NCBI GenBank assembly: GCA_943704495.1
Contig: CALSCR010001206.1
Location: 1-22,161 of the forward strand
Direction of reading: 5' to 3'
Length of the DNA: 22,161 nucleotides
Source: Pigoraptor chileana
Taxonomy: Eukaryota > Opisthokonta > Filasterea
Shown here: positions 1 to 10,371 of the stretch, piece after piece
Layout of the letters: every line of letters starts with the position of its first letter
Position numbering within the stretch: the first letter of the stretch is position 1
Notes under the pieces: model-generated
Database searches by the model: none
The model's input: only the letters and a program-made list of their open reading frames with translations
What the model was told of the DNA's origin: nothing
Program-made: the position numbers and the translations under genes

Positions 1-277
1 GGGGGGTGGGGGGGGTTGAGCAATAGGAAAGTGTGGTTGCGATGATGTTGTCGGGAATTATTGTTGCATGGATGTGAAGGATCCAAGGATCCATGATCCG
101 TGAATTATGTGCGCATGAACGGTACGTGTGTGTGCGTCGCTGTGATCACTGTGCGTCAACAATTGCATTTCGCCACTCTCTTCCACGGCGAGAAAATGAA
201 ACCCTTTAAGCGGTAAATTTGCGTGCCGGTGATTGCACGTGACATCGCACGTTGCAACACACATCGCAGTCACACAC

Positions 278-905
278 CTGCGCCTTGATGCGCTCGGCTG
301 TGTCCACAATCAATTCCACGTTTGCGTAATTGTTGTTGTTGGATCCCCCCACGACAGGAACGTACTGATCGGCCATTCGTATAAACTCGGCATTAGCCCG
401 TATATCCTCGGGTGTTGCGAGAACGGCAAGGGCAATCGCTCGCTGCAGTGTAGTGCGTTCGAAGATATTAGTAGTGTTGGTGTTGGTGTTGAGTTATATT
501 TAGCGTGAGTGAGTGAGTGTGTGTGAGTGAGTGTGTGAGTGTGAGTGTGAGTGTGAGTGTGTGTGTGTTTGTGTGTGTATTGTTGTTGTTGTTGTTGTTG
601 TTGTTGTGTGTATTGTTGTTGGTGGTGTTGTGTTCGTATTGATTGAGAGTCACTAAGGCCTCCACTTCACTCAGTCGCAAGTGACACACCTCATTGCCAA
701 AGGTTTCATAACACCACTTTCGCAGCGAGCGGATGCACTTGACGGCCGCATTTCCGTTATTCGCGATGAGAACTTTCCGAATAACAAAACAGCCGCCATT
801 ACTGCTCACAAACTCAGCAGGGCTTCCAACCCACGCAGAATCTGCAAAGATGCACGGAGAGGCGAAGCACCAAAGGGAAGCGGGGATAGAAGTTTGAGAT
901 TTCAT
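278..905 (-). CDS. ACC1: Acetyl-CoA carboxylase, N-terminal end (partial, 2 exons in window)
   Basis: Homomeric eukaryotic acetyl-CoA carboxylase makes malonyl-CoA from acetyl-CoA and bicarbonate with biotin and ATP, the committed step of fatty-acid synthesis. Exon 1 is 690-905 (72 aa) and exon 2 is 278-442 (55 aa); both junctions are phase 0 with GT-AG borders. Exon 1 carries the start of the biotin carboxylase domain (SPAEFV, then [11 protein letters not shown] at residues 41-51, then [10 protein letters not shown]). Exon 2 continues it with [20 protein letters not shown] and [16 protein letters not shown], closely matching animal and fungal ACC. The ATG at 905 is preceded by an in-frame TGA. 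The intron after 278 runs off the window; the next expected segment (AVWAGWGHAS) is absent from bases 1-277. The usual Ile of ANNGIAAVK is Asn here. The short N-terminus shows no clear targeting signal. Identity is very secure; the exact 5' start is less so. Confidence 0.93.
508..622. repeat. GTGAGT-rich minisatellite plus (TTG)n tract
   Basis: A stretch of variant GTGAGT/GTGTGT units runs into (TTG)n within intron 1 of the acetyl-CoA carboxylase gene (443-689). The open frames through it are repeat-driven (Asn, Thr and His runs) and not genes. Confidence 0.8.
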
Positions 906-1731
906 AACGTGAAATGTTACAGAGATCTTTCAACCTTCGAGGAACTCAATCAATGACACGCCTATCGGCTTGTTTGGCTCACCTTTTGTTTGCGGCATCC
1001 CGAATAGATTCCGCTCCAAAAGTGACACGAAATCAATCAATCACGGCGGGAAAGGGCAAAGAGATACCTTTTTAACAACATGCACATGCCGTGAGCGCAC
1101 AAAGGCTTCCAATACTGTCCCGCGGCTTTCAACAAGAGAATGGCGTCAATGTGCCTGATAAAAGAGTGCGTATTGGCAGTCAGAGTGCCCGTGATGCGCA
1201 CCTCTGCGTGCGCGTGCGTATGTGCTTGCGTAGCATGTTTGCGTGTGCATGCTCTTATGCAGTAGTTGTCTGTCTTGTGTGTGTGTGTGTGTGTGGTGTG
1301 CGTGCAATTGTGCAGGTGAGAGGCCGGACCCAGCTGATAGACTGATGGAAGCAGCAAGTTTGCTTAATACAGAAGCGGTACTAACCTTTCACTAAGTAGA
1401 AAACTGCTTGAAATTAGTAATCCTTTGTACTGAAACGGAAGTAATTATACAATTAAACGTAACAGTAATGTGTGTATTGCATCGTCTTCTGCGGTTGGCG
1501 TTACAGTGCCATCTCACGTGATGATGGTGACTGACGCACTGTGATTGGCTACGCTCTCCACACCGCCAACCAATGGGAGACGAGGCTGCGTCGCCCTTGC
1601 CTCAACGTGTTACAGGTCCACAATAGAAACTATATGTGTGCATATTTTTCATTCAATGGGATGCAACACGCATCACATATGATATGCACGCTGCTGCACT
1701 GCCAGCAGCACATGAAAATATTATGTGTAAT
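906..1731. promoter_or_regulatory. Upstream region of ACC; candidate promoter with E-box and CCAAT boxes
   Basis: This 826-nt gap lies between the ACC start codon (905, minus) and the ABC transporter stop codon (1732, minus). It has no convincing coding exon. A CACGTG E-box is at 1515-1520, an ATTGG (CCAAT on the minus strand) at 1544-1548 and a CCAAT at 1570-1574. A GT microsatellite lies at about 1278-1297. The cluster sits 610-670 nt upstream of the ACC start, so a promoter role for ACC is an inference; part of the gap near 1700 must be the 3' UTR of the transporter. No AATAAA was seen there on the minus strand. Confidence 0.4.
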
Positions 1732-4664
1732 CTACTGCATCTGCAGTGAGTACAGCTTTGCATAAATGCCATTTTGCGCAATGAGGTCGGCATGGGAGCC
1801 GCTTTCGACAACGGCTCCCCGCGACATGACAAGCACACGTGACATGAATCGCATCGCATCCAGCCTGTGTGTAACGAACAAGCACGTGCGATTCGAGAGG
1901 AGTGTGCGCAGGGCATCCTGTACGCCCTTTTCGCTTTCCTGCAGAGGCACAAGGAAAGAGAGGCGTTCAGTAAGTCCAAACGCATCGAGTAATAAGAGAA
2001 AAGACAGGTGCAATAATGTCATATTGTTCAACAGGCTAATCGACTCGTACAAAGAACGTTCGAACGAGACAGACAGAGGCCAGAGTGGTGTTAATGAACT
2101 CGACACAAAGATGCCTGGAGTGATAGCCAGAGGATACTCATACACAACCAGCACACTGACTCACCGCGTCGAGGGCGCTCGTGGGCTCGTCGAGAAGGAC
2201 GATCGGAGCGTCCTTCAGGAGTGCCCGTGCAATAGACAGTCGCTGCTTCTGGCCACCACTGAGCAGGGATCTGCAGGGTGGAGCATAACAGTCGCGCGCA
2301 ACGGCCATGATGAACAAAAAATTGAGAGACATGGACGCACCAAAAAAAAAAAGCACCGCGGACTGGGACCTTGGACATAGGGATGCGAATGACATGACAT
2401 GAACAGAGGCATGTTTGTGCGGAGAACAGCGCATCAACATACCCTCTCTCCCCAACGACAGTCTCGTAACCATCGCGGAGAGACAATATAAAGTCATGTA
2501 TGTGCGCAGATTTGCATGCGGCGTACACTTCCTCCGTTGTCGCATCCGGCCGTCCATATTTCAAATCTGTTGGCCATTGACACATCCACACACACATACA
2601 CAACACATAACGCATAACACAAACAAAAACAGGATTAGAACATGCAAAGGCAGGCACCAACAAAGAGCAAAGGTGCATTACACGTTGCAAAATTTGAGAC
2701 ACAACAAATGAAAGCGAATACACACTTTCAAGGACGGTCGTGCAGAAAAGTATAGGCTCTTGGCTCACGTAGGCGATATGTTCGCGCAGCCAAAGCGGAT
2801 CCAGCTCAGTTATGTCAGTGCCGTCGAAGAGGATTGATCCCTGATAGTGCGTACATCCACATACACGCACACGCACACATCCACATACCACAGAAGAAGT
2901 GGAACACAAAGAATGTGTTATTAGTCACACACATGCCGCAAGCCCACAAGAAGCGGTGTGTACAATCAGCGCAAGCACACACACACATATGTACACAAAC
3001 ACACACACTCATCCAGCCTTCTGCCACCACGCACCTCCTTCGGCTCGTAAAACCGGAGCACAAGACCGAGTGTTGAGCTCTTTCCGCTGCCACTCGATCC
3101 GACAATCCCCACCGATTCGCCCGCGGCGACCTTGAACGACAGCGCCTTCAGCGATGGCTCAAATGCCCCGCCAACAGCAGACGCTTCCCCGGTATACGCC
3201 CCATCTTCGTCAATTTCGTTGTACGCAAGAGTAACCCCCTTGAATTCAACCTCGCCCCTCACCGTCGCTGGGCGCTTGCCTCCTTCCTGCGGACGCGGGG
3301 CAGTTTTGAGTAGCTCAATCACTCGCTCACTCGCACCGACAGCTTTGGCCACCTCCGCTCCTTGGTGGGAAATGGCGCCAAGAGCGTGTGAGACGTATAC
3401 AGCGTAGAGGATGTATTCCGTAAGCGTCGCCGCCTCTAGTTGTCCATTCATGATCTGGTGGGTGCCAAACAAGATGACGAGCAGCACAGCGGCATATGCG
3501 CCAAACTCGGCGCCCCCGAGGAAGATCGCCTGGGCGCGCACCTGCTTTGCAGCAAGAGAGAACGTCTCGCCAAGAAGACCCTCAAAGCGGGAGAGCTCGT
3601 AGGCCTCGCGAGCGTATGCGCGCACGTGACTGAAGGTTTATAATGGGAATTGTGAATGCGTTTGCACAATACAATGTGAGTTCAGTGGAATTGTGCGTAA
3701 GCGTAGAAAGGGGCACACACACACACACGCACACACACATAATTTACAATACTACTCCGACATACCGTATGCCACCAAGCACTTCATCCGCTGCCCCCGC
3801 ATTACGTGCAAGCGATCCCTGTACCGCAAGGCTGAGACGGCGTGCGATACGCGAATACACTAGCGCAGCGACGCCGAGGACTGGAATGACACACAGCAGC
3901 ACCAGAGTCAGTTGCCAGCTAATGTAGAACAAGAACGCACCACCTCCGATCACTTGGATTGAGAAGCGCACGACCTGCACCAGGGTGAATGTGATTGCCT
4001 GCCGAATCACATCGCAGTCCGCCGATATTCGGTTGAGAAGATCGCCAGTTCTGTGCTTGTCAAAGAAAATGATCGGACGGAGGACAATGGACTTGTAGAG
4101 CTCTTGTCGCACCCGGCGAACAAGCCGCTCCCCGCTGATCATGAAGGCGTAGGTGCGCACCGCGGTCATCACCGCACCACCGAGGTATACAAACAAGTAC
4201 AAAATGGTCACGCGGACAACACTGGAAAAGCTTCCGCCATCTGCGCCCTTGATTACGTTGCCGAGCGACCATGGGAGAAAGAGATTCACGCCAGCAGATA
4301 CAAATAGACCGAAAACGCCCACTGCAAGATAGAGTCGGTCTCCACCTGCAAGCTCGTAAAAATGTCGCAACACAGCCACGCGCTTCAGTTGAGCCAGCCC
4401 TGCAATACCGTGTCCATGCCCGTGTCCGTGTCCGTGTCCATGACCCGTCAATTCGGAGTTTACTGCATGAGAGTGCGATTCAGTTCCGTGCGAGTGACGA
4501 GACGACCGTCCGTGGGCACCGGATGCACCGCGCCCACTGTCAGCTCTAGCTCCGTCTGGCAGTACAGGAGTTTCGGAATCATCGACGTCTTCATCCTCGA
4601 CGAGAAGCGCAAACGAGTCGGCATCGTTCCCTGATGGCGCTCCATGATTTCGCTTAAGACCCAT
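1732..4664 (-). CDS. ABCB-type half transporter (ABCB10-like), 6 exons, 681 aa
   Basis: This is a half-size ABC exporter that should dimerise. Exons: 3766-4664, 3035-3629, 2726-2840, 2443-2566, 2165-2270 and 1732-1938. All borders are GT-AG and the joined length is an exact multiple of three. An acidic, Ser-rich N-terminus contains a Gly-His repeat (residues about 74-86). About six membrane segments follow (about 112-390), with the coupling sequence [15 protein letters not shown] in between. The nucleotide-binding domain is complete: Walker [10 protein letters not shown] (477-485), Q-loop YVSQEPILF (Gln525), signature LSGGQKQR (581-588), Walker B IVLLDE (600-605), D-loop SALD and switch His637. 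[18 protein letters not shown] resembles mitochondrial ABCB10, but no clear presequence precedes the His-rich region, so location and substrate are unknown. The start chosen is the ATG at 4664 (MGLKRNHG); a longer upstream frame is CA-repeat sequence. Confidence 0.93.
4403..4443 (-). repeat. In-frame (GGNCAT/GGNCAC)n coding repeat, Gly-His tract
   Basis: A hexanucleotide-like repeat in exon 1 of the ABC transporter encodes alternating Gly and His ([13 protein letters not shown]). It lies just before the first membrane segment, so it would sit at the edge of the membrane domain. Such tracts can bind divalent metals; that role here is an inference. Confidence 0.75.
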
Positions 4665-5173
4665 TGTTGCACGCTCGCGGGGGCGCGTGACTGATGTGGG
4701 TAAGATGTCTGCGTGTGTGTTTTTTGTGTGTATTTTATGCGTAATGTGGTATATGTATGTGTGTGTTACGTATTTAGTGGTCACAAACTCTTAAACCTGG
4801 CATATAGAGTCCCTAATAAGCAACAAGAACTGGGGCCGTGCGACACTGCGCCGCGGTGACCGCCGGCGAATTAAGTTTAGAACTCTTTTTTTGTCCTCTT
4901 TGTGGCTCCGTTTCAGACAGTTCCCACGTGCCTTATCCGTGACGTCACCGCAGCATGTGATGTCACGTGATAATATCTCAGTAGAAGTGTCAGCTTTTAG
5001 GCAGTGACTGGGGTCGCAATCGTCATAACGGCGACGGCATGCTACTAGCAATCGTGTGCAAGCGAAAACAGTTGCAGTCAACGTAACATTCCTCTTCTGA
5101 TGAAACTTCACTCTTTTCATAGAACAACGACAAAATAAGCGATAACAAAAGAAAGTGACAAATATGTAAGCAA
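4665..5173. promoter_or_regulatory. Candidate promoter of the ABC transporter: two E-boxes and a CRE palindrome
   Basis: This 509-nt gap lies between the ABC transporter start (4664, minus) and the stop codon of the upstream gene (5174, minus). Within 46 nt it holds CACGTG (4925-4930), the full palindrome TGACGTCA (4940-4947) and TCACGTGA (4963-4970), about 260-310 nt upstream of the start codon. TGACGTCA is the classical CRE/ATF site and CACGTG the bHLH site. No coding exon was recognised here. Confidence 0.5.
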
Positions 5174-7372
5174 CTAAATCAGCAGCAACGCCCTGGACTC
5201 GCCCGCCCATCCGCCCGCCGGCCGTCGCCGCACCCTCATAGAATAGAGCGCCGCAACCGCCACGATCGCACACCCGGCCACAGCGCCCATGGATGTGCCC
5301 ACTATCGCACCCACAGACAGCGACTCACTCCCGCCTGTCTTCAGTGGTGGTGCAGACACAGCCCCACCAGCAATCTCCAACGTGTAATCTGGCGTGCAGA
5401 AAAACGACAGAATGCTCCCCGCCGGTGTTCCCTGTCGGGCGTTTGTACATGCATTTGGATGCATGAAAGGAAACGGGAAAAATGGATATGAGGGCATGAA
5501 CGCAGCTGCAAGTGTGCGGGAACGGTTTGTCGAATTACAGTCCCACATGAACATATATCCGTCGATTCGTTTGCAGGAGCTCATATCTATCCATGATACA
5601 AAAGGCAATCGAATGCGTAGTTCTGCAACTCGGCATGCTTGAGACACCGAAAAGAAAAAAAGAAGAGAAAAACAACAGCGGCAAAACGCACCTTTTTGGA
5701 GAACGCTTTCGATGAATCGCACACAATTGTGATCTCCTTCACAGGGCCGATCGCCGTCCGGCCATTGGTACACGTGACCCTGCACTCTGACGAGGCATTG
5801 TACCTTCCTTGCGCATCCGGGGGAGGAAAGCACTCGACACTGCGTGCAGTGTGATTGGTTGGCAATGGATCGAGAGGGGAAGAGACGCAGGATTCAAGTC
5901 AGTGTCTTAGGCATTGTGCCCATGGACTCCACACGAGAGGGGAAGAGAGAGGGGGAGGGAAGAGCATGAAGCAGTGACCGGCACAATCGCACGTGCATAT
6001 ACAGGATATGTGTTGACGGTGGACAGACGCTTTCCATCGCAGTCCACCGTCAGTTTTCTAGGGGACGGCGTTGGTGGCCATTAAAATGCAAAAGAAAAAA
6101 TGAAACAGTCTCGCAGCAAACACTATTGCCCCACGCACTCACATGTCGGGACCCCCGTTGTAGGGACCAAAGAATGATCTTGGATCAGAGCACATGTACT
6201 CGTTGCACGTGTCGCCGGGGAATCCGGGGCGGCACCAACACTGCAAATGAGATAAGTGCGTGTTTGCGCGCGCGTGTGTGTGTGAATGTGTGTGTGTGGT
6301 GTGTGCAACCGTGTGTGTGAGAAGATCGTAGAGTAAAAAAGTACCGAGAATTGCATTTGTGCCATGAGAGAGAGAGATGTAGGATTCAAGTCAGTGTCAT
6401 AGGCGCTGTGCCCATGGACTCCACAACCATGAGAGAGAGAGAGAAAAGGTCGATTATGTGAACGGAAAAGAGAGATAAACGCGAAGTCATACAATCACAT
6501 CACACCAACGCACATGTGCCACTTCAAATTCACCACTGCAAATTTGCATACACAGCCAACGTCACAAGGCTTATCAACAACAAAAACGACACCAACCCTT
6601 GCGTGTCCTTCATTGTCAGACGTTGGATACCAAACGCACGGCTCAACATCCACAAAGTCACCGGTTACTTTGTCATGGGCACGATAGTGCGCGCCATGGG
6701 GATTGCAGCTCTCGTATTCGTCCTTGCTTTTATCGGCAGGATAGCATGCCGCTGCAAGTGAGTGAGAGGGCACATGCACACACACACACATACAGGTGGT
6801 AAATACAGCATGTTGTCAGATGAGACGAAAAAGTCGTGTGCTAGCACTCACATTGCACACGATGAAGTTCTCAGCGCGCGCAGCGAGATTACACGAGACT
6901 GTCGTGGCTGACACATTTCAGAAACAAACCGCAATGGCTTATATACAAGAGCCGACCACATGCCTGGTACGACAACAAGCACACTCAGGCAAAAGGCAGC
7001 CGCACCTCTGAGTTCACATCCGTCCATACAAGCCGCATCATTGGTGCCGCAGACCGACGTGCATATTGTTCGCACATCCGCACTGCCGGCAAGTGATCGG
7101 AGAAGGGGGACGGCGCCCTTGCAGCCACTCAAACATGCCGCGGCACTGAACGACCCGGTTCCGTGACCCCGTAATCGGCCACAGAGGTCGATGCAACTCT
7201 CCAGAGTATAAGCATCTATGAGACATGGAGACAATACCTAGATGGATAACCGGGAAGTCGAGATTAGGTGCACAGTCCGCACACTGATAATCAACCAACT
7301 ACGATCAGAGGTGATGCTCTGTGTACTCACCAGGATGATCAAAACTATCGGCAAAGTGAGAGTGCTTGGCAT
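5174..7372 (-). CDS. Cysteine-rich secreted or type I membrane protein, about 360 aa, family not recognised
   Basis: Likely exons: 7331-7372, 7238-7298, 7006-7215, 6852-6907, 6537-6751, 6143-6240, 5692-5839 and 5174-5431. Exon 1 encodes a signal peptide (MPSTLTLPIVLIIL). Exon 3 has four CX3C motifs (CIDLC, CLSGC, CTSVC, CMDGC). Exon 6 holds an EGF-like core, CWCRPGFPGDTC. The next exon is sushi-like (ECFPPPDA, SSECRVTCTNG, ITIVCDSS). The last exon contains one hydrophobic helix from SVGAIVGTSMGAV, followed by MRVRRRP and a short tail. Most junctions keep phase, but exon 4 to exon 5 (6852 to 6751) does not, so a junction or small exon is missing there. A further exon near 6013-6057 (KLTVDCDGKRLSTV) is possible. 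An alternative acceptor near 7200 would remove exon 2. Overall reading as one secreted or surface protein is good; exact structure is uncertain. No known family assigned. Confidence 0.6.
5886..5933 (+). repeat. 49-nt dispersed element, copy A
   Basis: This 48-nt copy of the TGTAGGATTC...CCATGGACTCCACA family lies in an intron of the cysteine-rich protein gene (5840-6142). It is flanked by an exact 15-bp direct repeat (CGAGAGGGGAAGAGA) at 5871-5885 and 5934-5948, which looks like a target-site duplication. It lies antisense to the host gene. Confidence 0.75.
6378..6426 (+). repeat. 49-nt dispersed element, copy B
   Basis: This 49-nt copy lies in the intron at 6241-6536 of the cysteine-rich protein gene. 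It differs from copy C at no position that I can see. An exact 16-bp direct repeat (CCAT followed by six GA units) is at 6362-6377 and 6427-6442. It differs from the repeat around copy A, which favours duplication of the local target over a shared longer unit. Confidence 0.8.
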
Positions 7373-7813
7373 CCTCGCTCGTCAGCGGATCAGCTGAACA
7401 GACATAGCCCAGACACAAATGTTCAGCCTTTGCAAGACACTTGAGGCGAAAGAGGCTGTCTTGACTCAAAAGAAAACACGCACGACTCAGCGATCCGATA
7501 ATGATTATAAAGGCGATGTCAATGCACCTCTCCGTCCAACACTGTACTCCGTGCGAGATCGGGGCGATCAGCTAAGAGCTGGCAGCAGGGCGCCTCGCTG
7601 CCGTCAACCGCGATGGAATCAGCAATGCGGTGGTGACCAGAAACCACTTAATCTTAAAATGTCAGTACATTTTCGGTCAGGCCGATGTGGCACTCAAACG
7701 AGACTGAGAATAGAGAGATCATACGCTGGGTGCAAGCAGCCAAGCAAACAAGTTTGGCCGACACAAAGTGTTGTCGACCGGCCCTCAGCGTGTCTGAGTG
7801 CATTGTTTGTTGC

Positions 7814-7847
<34 letters not shown>

Positions 7848-8275
7848 CATGCATTGTTGTTGTTGTCGCCACCTGTGTCTGTGTGTCTGTCTGCCGGCTT
7901 TGGCCAGTTGTCACGCGCCGTTACGCCGCGTTAAATTTGCAAGTCATTTTTTATTATTTATTTGTGTATTGATTCGGTATGAACATCGTATTTATTTCCT
8001 GCCGAGAAATGAAACACACCAATCGGCATTGACCTGTCACAGTGCCCATTTTATTTTGCGAGTTCTCGGCTAGTTCCGGGAGTAACAGAATTCTGCCTGT
8101 GACGCAAACACAGTGCCGACTCCGACTGTGGCGTGTGTGACTGTGTGTGTCTGAGGATTAGACCGACGTGGAACGTCTTTTTCTATGTGCAGATGCACAC
8201 GGCAGGATCATTTGCAGTTAGAATTCGCAATATTGATATCCCTTCGTGTATATTAATTGTTCGACGATTTGTGAG
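7373..8275. other. Divergent intergenic region between the cysteine-rich gene and PSMF1
   Basis: This 903-nt region separates two divergent start codons (7372 minus, 8276 plus), so both promoters should lie here. It contains a (TG)n tract at about 7816-7844 and an AT-rich patch around 7945-8000. I found no convincing coding exon, no CACGTG and no TGACGTCA. Open frames across it depend on the TG repeat. Confidence 0.45.
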
Positions 8276-9911
8276 ATGATGGATCTATCCGTGCTGCAAC
8301 ACAGTCTCGCCACATTACCGCACGGCAATTCTGCCGATGTTCTGGCGGCCGCCGTACACGCAGCCCTGCTTTCGGATGGGTTCAAAGCAATCACTGATGA
8401 GGTGAGATATATAGAGAATGGATGGCACGTTGAACGTGAATGGATGACTGGATAGATGGTGCGCATCTTGATGAACTTTAGTGTATTGAGTGAAAAGTTA
8501 ACTTCTGGGGTGAACCATGATTTTGATTACTGTTGGCAGAGAGATTTAGCATCACAATGGAAGGTTGCCGATGGCATCTTTGTCGCTCGGTATAATCACT
8601 CCCGTGCCACCGGGGAGGAGTTTATTGTGAAACTTGTAGCAACTGACGGCATCCTCGCGGTGTATGTATCGGCGTCTTCAGTCATGGCGGGTGGGTGTTC
8701 GTCCTTTCTGGACTGTCCGGATGGGGAATAATAGTATATGCACCACATATGTCTGTGTTGGGCTGAAACAATAAGACTCGTCTCAACTCTGAGATTGCGA
8801 GAGAATAACTCCGCTTCCCACGAGCGTATTGAAGCATGGTGGTTGTGTCTGCTTTCTCTCAACGTCTACCTGGATTCGTTCATGTGCATGCGCGCTACCC
8901 CTTCAGCAGCGGATGGCGTCCTTGAATGTTCTCTCGATCTTGCCGAGCACGTGGTAATGAGTGACCCGTTGACCACGTCTTCCATACGGAATCCATCAAA
9001 GTTATTCGCAACTCTGACGGAAAAGATCTTCGCTCGCCTGGTTAAGAGTGATGCACGGTATGTTGAAGGCGCTTTCATGCTTGAAATCGCCGGTTGGCTG
9101 TCGCTCACATCGCAGGTCTGTATTGCATTGACTTGTGTGTGTCTGCTGCATGTGCAGTGTGCGAGACAATAGCCAAAGCGGTGACGCAGCATCGGCGGGT
9201 CGTGCACACGGTGGCAGGTGAGGCAGTGTGTGTGTGCTGTGTTGTTTTTATTTTATGTGGTATGTGTATGTTATGTTGTGTTGTGTGATGTGTTCTGTAT
9301 GTGTGTGATGTGGTAGTCCCACACTCATTATATGAAAGATTCACATCTGTTAATGCATGGCCTCTAGTCGTCTCTCGTGCATGCATCCACTGTGCGTGAA
9401 GATGCCTAATGCATGGCCTCCATTGTGTGCGTCTTCCCCGTACTTTTGTATATATAAAGTGGTCATCACAGCTCCTCCGCCGGTCTGCCGGCCCTCAACA
9501 GAGACAGTCGGCCGAGGTAAGCATGCTCGCGACCATCAGACAAGGGTCTGAGGCATTGTACTCGGGCTTGCATATTTACGTATGCGAAAATGTTCCCCCT
9601 TTCTCTCTTATCTCCCTCTTTGGTTTCAATAAGGAGTTGCATGCGTTGAAAAAACAATTGTGTGCGTTTCTGTTGTTGATTGCTATCGCTGTTCCCTGAG
9701 GCCGCTTATTGTTCGCTGACGTTTTAAATCCTGTCTGCGGTGCACAGTTTGCAAGGGTACGATAGGAGTCCATTTGAGATCGGCAGAGGCGATCTGCTTC
9801 CTGGCGGAGGCGGAATGGGTGCAGAGGGGTTGGTATCCGTACTGCTGTCAGTGCACATATATGCAGCCAGGGGAGGCGTAATTTTAATGCACGGTGTGTG
9901 TGTGTGTGTAC

Positions 9912-9960
<49 letters not shown>

Positions 9961-10371
9961 GCCGTCCATCATCGCGCTTGCATCCATCAGTCATTCTATC
10001 TTTGACCGAATTCCTCTCAAACTGTTTCTCTACTTCACCGCCCCTGTGGTATCACGCTGTTGACATTACTCATTTACCAATTGTTTGTTTTATCCCCTCC
10101 TTTTTTCTATATTTGTTCTGCTCATGCTGCTGCTATTGTTTGCTGTTGTTGTTGTTGTGCAGTGGCATGGTAGTCGGTCCCCACCATCCATTGTTCGGCG
10201 CGATTCCGCGAGATCCCCGCGGGGACGAGCAATTTGGCCCAAACAGGCTCCCACCGTGAGTTTCTGTTTTTATGGTCTTGTTTGTCTCGTGCCAAATTCA
10301 CTGAGCATTGCATTTGATATTTTGAAAACGTTGTCTTTTGCAGCCTTTAATACCCAATCCTTCTACATGCT

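Noticed and set aside
1037-1357. Additional upstream exon of acetyl-CoA carboxylase on the minus strand
   Set aside because: The translation is mostly microsatellite-derived, and an in-frame stop precedes the ATG at 905; no similarity to ACC N-termini was seen.
5432-5691. Continuous open frame joining the sushi-like region to the membrane helix without an intron
   Set aside because: It contains a clear pyrimidine tract (CTTCTTTTTTTCTTTTC). The coding frame before it ends at a consensus AAG donor, and CGACAG at 5432 restores phase 0 into the last exon.
5886-5933. 49-nt repeat as a tRNA-derived SINE (B-box-like GGATTCAAGTC)
   Set aside because: The motif lacks the exact GGTTCRANNCC core, there is no A-box, and the unit is too short for a tRNA-related element.
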